Assembly (NCBI GenBank): GCA_964423925.1
Contig: CAYRGQ010000001.1
Coordinates: 186,001 to 250,000, forward strand
Direction: 5' to 3'
Length of the DNA: 64,000 nt
DNA from: CAYRGQ01 sp964423925
Lineage (GTDB): Bacteria; Bacteroidota; Bacteroidia; Sphingobacteriales; Sphingobacteriaceae
Shown one piece after another: positions 61,142 to 64,000 of the stretch; within the stretch, counting starts at the first letter, position 1; each line of letters opens with the position of its first letter. The position numbers were made by a program, and so were the translations under genes. Under the pieces are notes generated by a model. The model saw nothing but the letters and a program-made list of their open reading frames with translations. It did no database searches and was not told the DNA's origin.

Positions 61142-64000
61142 ATGAGTTTACCTACCATTAGCGTCAAGAAGCCAGTTTTGGCGATCGTCATGAACTTAGT
61201 CCTGATTTTGTTCGGCATCATCGGCTATACGTTCCTTGGCGTGCGGGAGTATCCGTCTATCGATCCCCCGATTGTTTCGGTACGCACCAATTATGCCGGT
61301 GCGAGTCCGGAGATTATTGAATCGCAAATAACCGAGCCACTCGAACGAGCCATCAACCAGATCGACGGCATCCGCAATCTATCTTCGTCAAGCAGTCAAG
61401 GGTCCAGCCGGATCAATATTGAATTTGTACTGAGTAAGGACCTAGAAGAGGCTGCAAACGATGTGCGTGACAAGGTGTCACAGGCGATGCGCAGCTTGCC
61501 CCAGGATATTGATGCGCCGCCGGTCGTGTCCAAAGCGGATGCGGATTCCGAACCGATTATCGTGTTGTCTGTCAGAAGCGAATCGCGCGATCCGCTCAGC
61601 CTCAACGATGTGGCCGACAACATTATCGCGCAGCGCTTGCAGACGCTAGAAGGCGTCAGTTCCATCCAAATTTGGGGACAGAAGCGATACGCCATGCGCC
61701 TCTGGATTGATCCGATGCGGTTGGCCGCCTACGGATTAACGCCCTTGGATATTCGCAATGCCCTTAACCGACAAAACGTTGAACTCCCGACCGGGAAAAT
61801 CGTGGGCAGCAATACGGAGCTTACCGTCAAGACCGTCGGCAACCTGACGACTGAAAAGGAATTCAACGACTTGATTATCCATTCGGAAGGCGACCGGATT
61901 ATCCGCTTTGGCGATGTGGGCACGGCCGTGTTGGCTGCAGAAAACCTGGAGACCGATATCCGCGAGTCGCTGACGCCTATGGTGGCCCTGGCCGTCATAC
62001 CTCAGCCAGGAACCAATTATATCGATATCGCCGATGGTTTCTACCAACGCCTCGAACAGTTGCGAAATGAAGTGCCCGCCGATATTATCATGGAGATTGC
62101 GATAGACAACACGTTGTTTATCAAGCGATCGGTAACAGAAGTAGCCGAGACGATTTTGATAGCGCTGGTGCTCGTCATTATCATTATCTATTTGTTTTTC
62201 CGAAACTGGGGCATTGCATTCCGTCCGCTCATCGATATCCCCGTGTCGCTGATTGCAACGTTTTTCATCATGTATCTCTTCGGATTTTCGATTAACGTGC
62301 TGACGCTGTTGGCCATCGTGTTAGCGACGGGGCTGGTGGTCGACGACGGAATTGTCGTTACCGAGGTCATCTACAAGAAAGTGGAGGAGGGAATGAATCC
62401 GATACAGGCGGCAATCAAAGGGTCAAATGAGATTTTGTTTGCGGTGATATCGATTTCCGTTACCCTGGCGGCCGTTTTCCTACCGGTGATGTTCATGGAA
62501 GGGTTTGTGGGGAGGCTATTTCGAGAGTTTGGGGTGGTCATTGCGTCGGCGGTACTGATATCCGCTTTCGTCGCCTTGACGCTGACGCCCATGCTCAACG
62601 CGTACCTCATGCCGAAGGGTGGACCGAAGCATTCGCGCTTTTACACCTGGTCTGAGCCTTTTTTCGAGAAAATGACGAAGGGATATGCCGATACCTTACG
62701 CCGATTCATGGCTGCTAAATGGGTAAGTTTCCCTGTCCTGGCTATTTGTTTTGGGATGATCGTTTGGTTTTGGATAACGTTGAAGAAGGAGACGGCCCCG
62801 TATGAAGACCGGAGTTTGATCAGTGCGAGCGTAACCGGGCCCGAGGGCAGTACTTTCGAATACATGGATCGCTTTATGGTTGAACTGGCGCAGATGGTGA
62901 ATGACTCCGTGCCCGAGAAGAGCGTGAATATCGTCAATACCTCACCAGGCTGGGGCGGCACCGGATCGCCAAACACCGGCCGGATGCGTATTGGGTTGGT
63001 GCCACCCGATGAGCGCGAACGCTCACAGGACGAAATTGCCGACGCACTCACCCGGCATACGCGAAAATACACTGAAGCGCGTACGTTCATCTCGCAGCAA
63101 CCGACGATATCGGTAGGCCGTCGTGGAGGCATGCCGATACAATACATTATCCAAGCGCCTAACTTTACGATGCTTGAGGAGAAGATTCCCGAGTTTATGC
63201 AAAGGGCCTCGACCGACCCCGCGTTTGCCAACGTTGACGTCAACTTGAAATTTAACCGCCCGGAACTGAGCATCACGATTGACCGCGAGAAGGCACAGAG
63301 CCTTGGTGTTTCGGTTCTCGATGTCGCCCAAACCCTGCAACTGTCGCTCACTGGACAACGATTTGCCTACTTCATTATGAACGGCAAACAATACCAGGTG
63401 ATTGGCCAGTTTTCGGACCAAGATCGGTCCACGCCACTCGATTTGGCGACCATTAACGTGCGTAATGCCAACGGCGATTTGATCCGGTTGGACAACGTAG
63501 TAAATATGACGGAAAACTCAAGTCCCCCACAGCTTTACCACAACAACCGGATGATGTCTGCAACGGTGTCCGCGTCTCTCGCTCGTGGCTACTCGATGGA
63601 AGATGGTATCAATGCGATGGATCGGATTGCTGACGAAGTGCTGGACGAACGCTTTTCCGTCGATCTGTCGGGCGAGTCACGGGACTTCCAGGAGAGCAGC
63701 AGCAATACGCTGTTCGCGTTTGGCCTTGCCCTGCTCTTGGTATACCTGATTTTGGCGGCGCAGTTTGAGAGCTTCCTAGATCCGTTTATCATTATTCTAA
63801 CCGTGCCCATGGCCGTAGCCGGAGCCATGCTTTCGCTTTGGATTACGGGACAATCGTGGAATATTTTCAGCCAGATAGGGACTATTATGCTCATAGGCCT
63901 CGTCACCAAAAATGGGATTCTGATTGTTGAATTTGCGAACCAGCTGAAGGAGAAGAAGGGTCTTCCCGTGGCACAAGCTATACTCGAGGCCGCGGAAGCG
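61142..64000 (+). CDS. RND efflux transporter permease subunit (AcrB/MexB-type, HAE1), truncated by the window end
   Basis: 953 codons are present, with no stop before the window ends; full-length pumps have about 1040. The proton-driven inner-membrane pump exports drugs or other compounds. The N-terminal ISVKKPVLAIVM helix, the porter domains and the GLVVDDGIVV segment in helix 4, which holds the conserved aspartate pair for proton relay, are visible. A second helix cluster starts near 850 (ALLLVYLILAAQFESF). The ATG is four bases after the adaptor stop. An outer-membrane channel gene is expected downstream. Confidence 0.94.
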   Translation, partial: MSLPTISVKKPVLAIVMNLVLILFGIIGYTFLGVREYPSIDPPIVSVRTNYAGASPEIIESQITEPLERAINQIDGIRNLSSSSSQGSSRINIEFVLSKDLEEAANDVRDKVSQAMRSLPQDIDAPPVVSKADADSEPIIVLSVRSESRDPLSLNDVADNIIAQRLQTLEGVSSIQIWGQKRYAMRLWIDPMRLAAYGLTPLDIRNALNRQNVELPTGKIVGSNTELTVKTVGNLTTEKEFNDLIIHSEGDRIIRFGDVGTAVLAAENLETDIRESLTPMVALAVIPQPGTNYIDIADGFYQRLEQLRNEVPADIIMEIAIDNTLFIKRSVTEVAETILIALVLVIIIIYLFFRNWGIAFRPLIDIPVSLIATFFIMYLFGFSINVLTLLAIVLATGLVVDDGIVVTEVIYKKVEEGMNPIQAAIKGSNEILFAVISISVTLAAVFLPVMFMEGFVGRLFREFGVVIASAVLISAFVALTLTPMLNAYLMPKGGPKHSRFYTWSEPFFEKMTKGYADTLRRFMAAKWVSFPVLAICFGMIVWFWITLKKETAPYEDRSLISASVTGPEGSTFEYMDRFMVELAQMVNDSVPEKSVNIVNTSPGWGGTGSPNTGRMRIGLVPPDERERSQDEIADALTRHTRKYTEARTFISQQPTISVGRRGGMPIQYIIQAPNFTMLEEKIPEFMQRASTDPAFANVDVNLKFNRPELSITIDREKAQSLGVSVLDVAQTLQLSLTGQRFAYFIMNGKQYQVIGQFSDQDRSTPLDLATINVRNANGDLIRLDNVVNMTENSSPPQLYHNNRMMSATVSASLARGYSMEDGINAMDRIADEVLDERFSVDLSGESRDFQESSSNTLFAFGLALLLVYLILAAQFESFLDPFIIILTVPMAVAGAMLSLWITGQSWNIFSQIGTIMLIGLVTKNGILIVEFANQLKEKKGLPVAQAILEAAEA

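Overview
The window reads as an ordinary stretch of chromosome from a member of the Bacteroidota, most likely the Sphingobacteriaceae or a close relative. The clues are a fused CcoNO cbb3 oxidase subunit, a DUF3098 gene inside an ftsX-uppP-truB-ribF cluster, meso-diaminopimelate dehydrogenase, a Bacteroidota-type LptD, TAnnTTTG/TTG promoter boxes, and few visible Shine-Dalgarno sequences. The genus cannot be fixed from sequence alone. I see no CRISPR array, insertion sequence, prophage or rRNA. One tRNA is present.

Layout. 1-3.7 kb: the end of a D-Ala-D-Ala carboxypeptidase, a UMF1-type MFS transporter, a LutA-like Fe-S protein and a Tat-exported sugar isomerase-like protein. 3.8-9.7 kb: a cbb3 terminal oxidase cluster (ccoNO, ccoQ, ccoP, ccoG, ccoH and a small membrane protein), followed by a tandem universal stress protein. 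10.6-13.0 kb: a thioredoxin-like lipoprotein, a patatin lipase and an alpha/beta hydrolase. 13.2-15.0 kb: tRNA-Arg, adk and obgE. 15.1-22.5 kb: accessory metabolism (exported beta-propeller-like protein, esterase, SMR pump, LOG nucleotide hydrolase, ATP-cone/Mrr nuclease, M19 dipeptidase, DUF423 protein, DAP dehydrogenase, DJ-1/PfpI protein). 22.6-24.2 kb: rpmH-rnpA-yidD-tsaB. 24.3-28.0 kb: ribF, truB, uppP, DUF3098 and ftsX on the minus strand. 28.3-39.7 kb: fructosamine kinase, M16 protease, bestrophin-like channel, XerD, acyl-CoA dehydrogenase, RecQ and aldehyde dehydrogenase.

40.3-43.8 kb: the high-affinity phosphate transporter pstSCAB. 43.9-50.0 kb: cinA and lptD on the minus strand, then an amidase and an MCE lipid-transport protein on the plus strand. 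50.0-55.2 kb: an alkylation repair pair (ada-like and alkB-like), a BrkB/YihY membrane protein and a large hybrid histidine kinase. 55.4-64.0 kb: a long-chain acyl-CoA ligase, a small exported protein, an M61 peptidase, and an RND efflux adaptor and pump (pump cut by the window end).

Most of the content is housekeeping: respiration under low oxygen, envelope assembly (LptD, UppP, amidase, DAP dehydrogenase, MCE), translation and RNA processing, and DNA repair. The least explained locus is the overlapping pair at 17.2-18.8 kb, a LOG-family nucleotide hydrolase and an ATP-cone fused to an Mrr-like nuclease. I see no clear evidence of an entirely new system, and that pair is the best lead.
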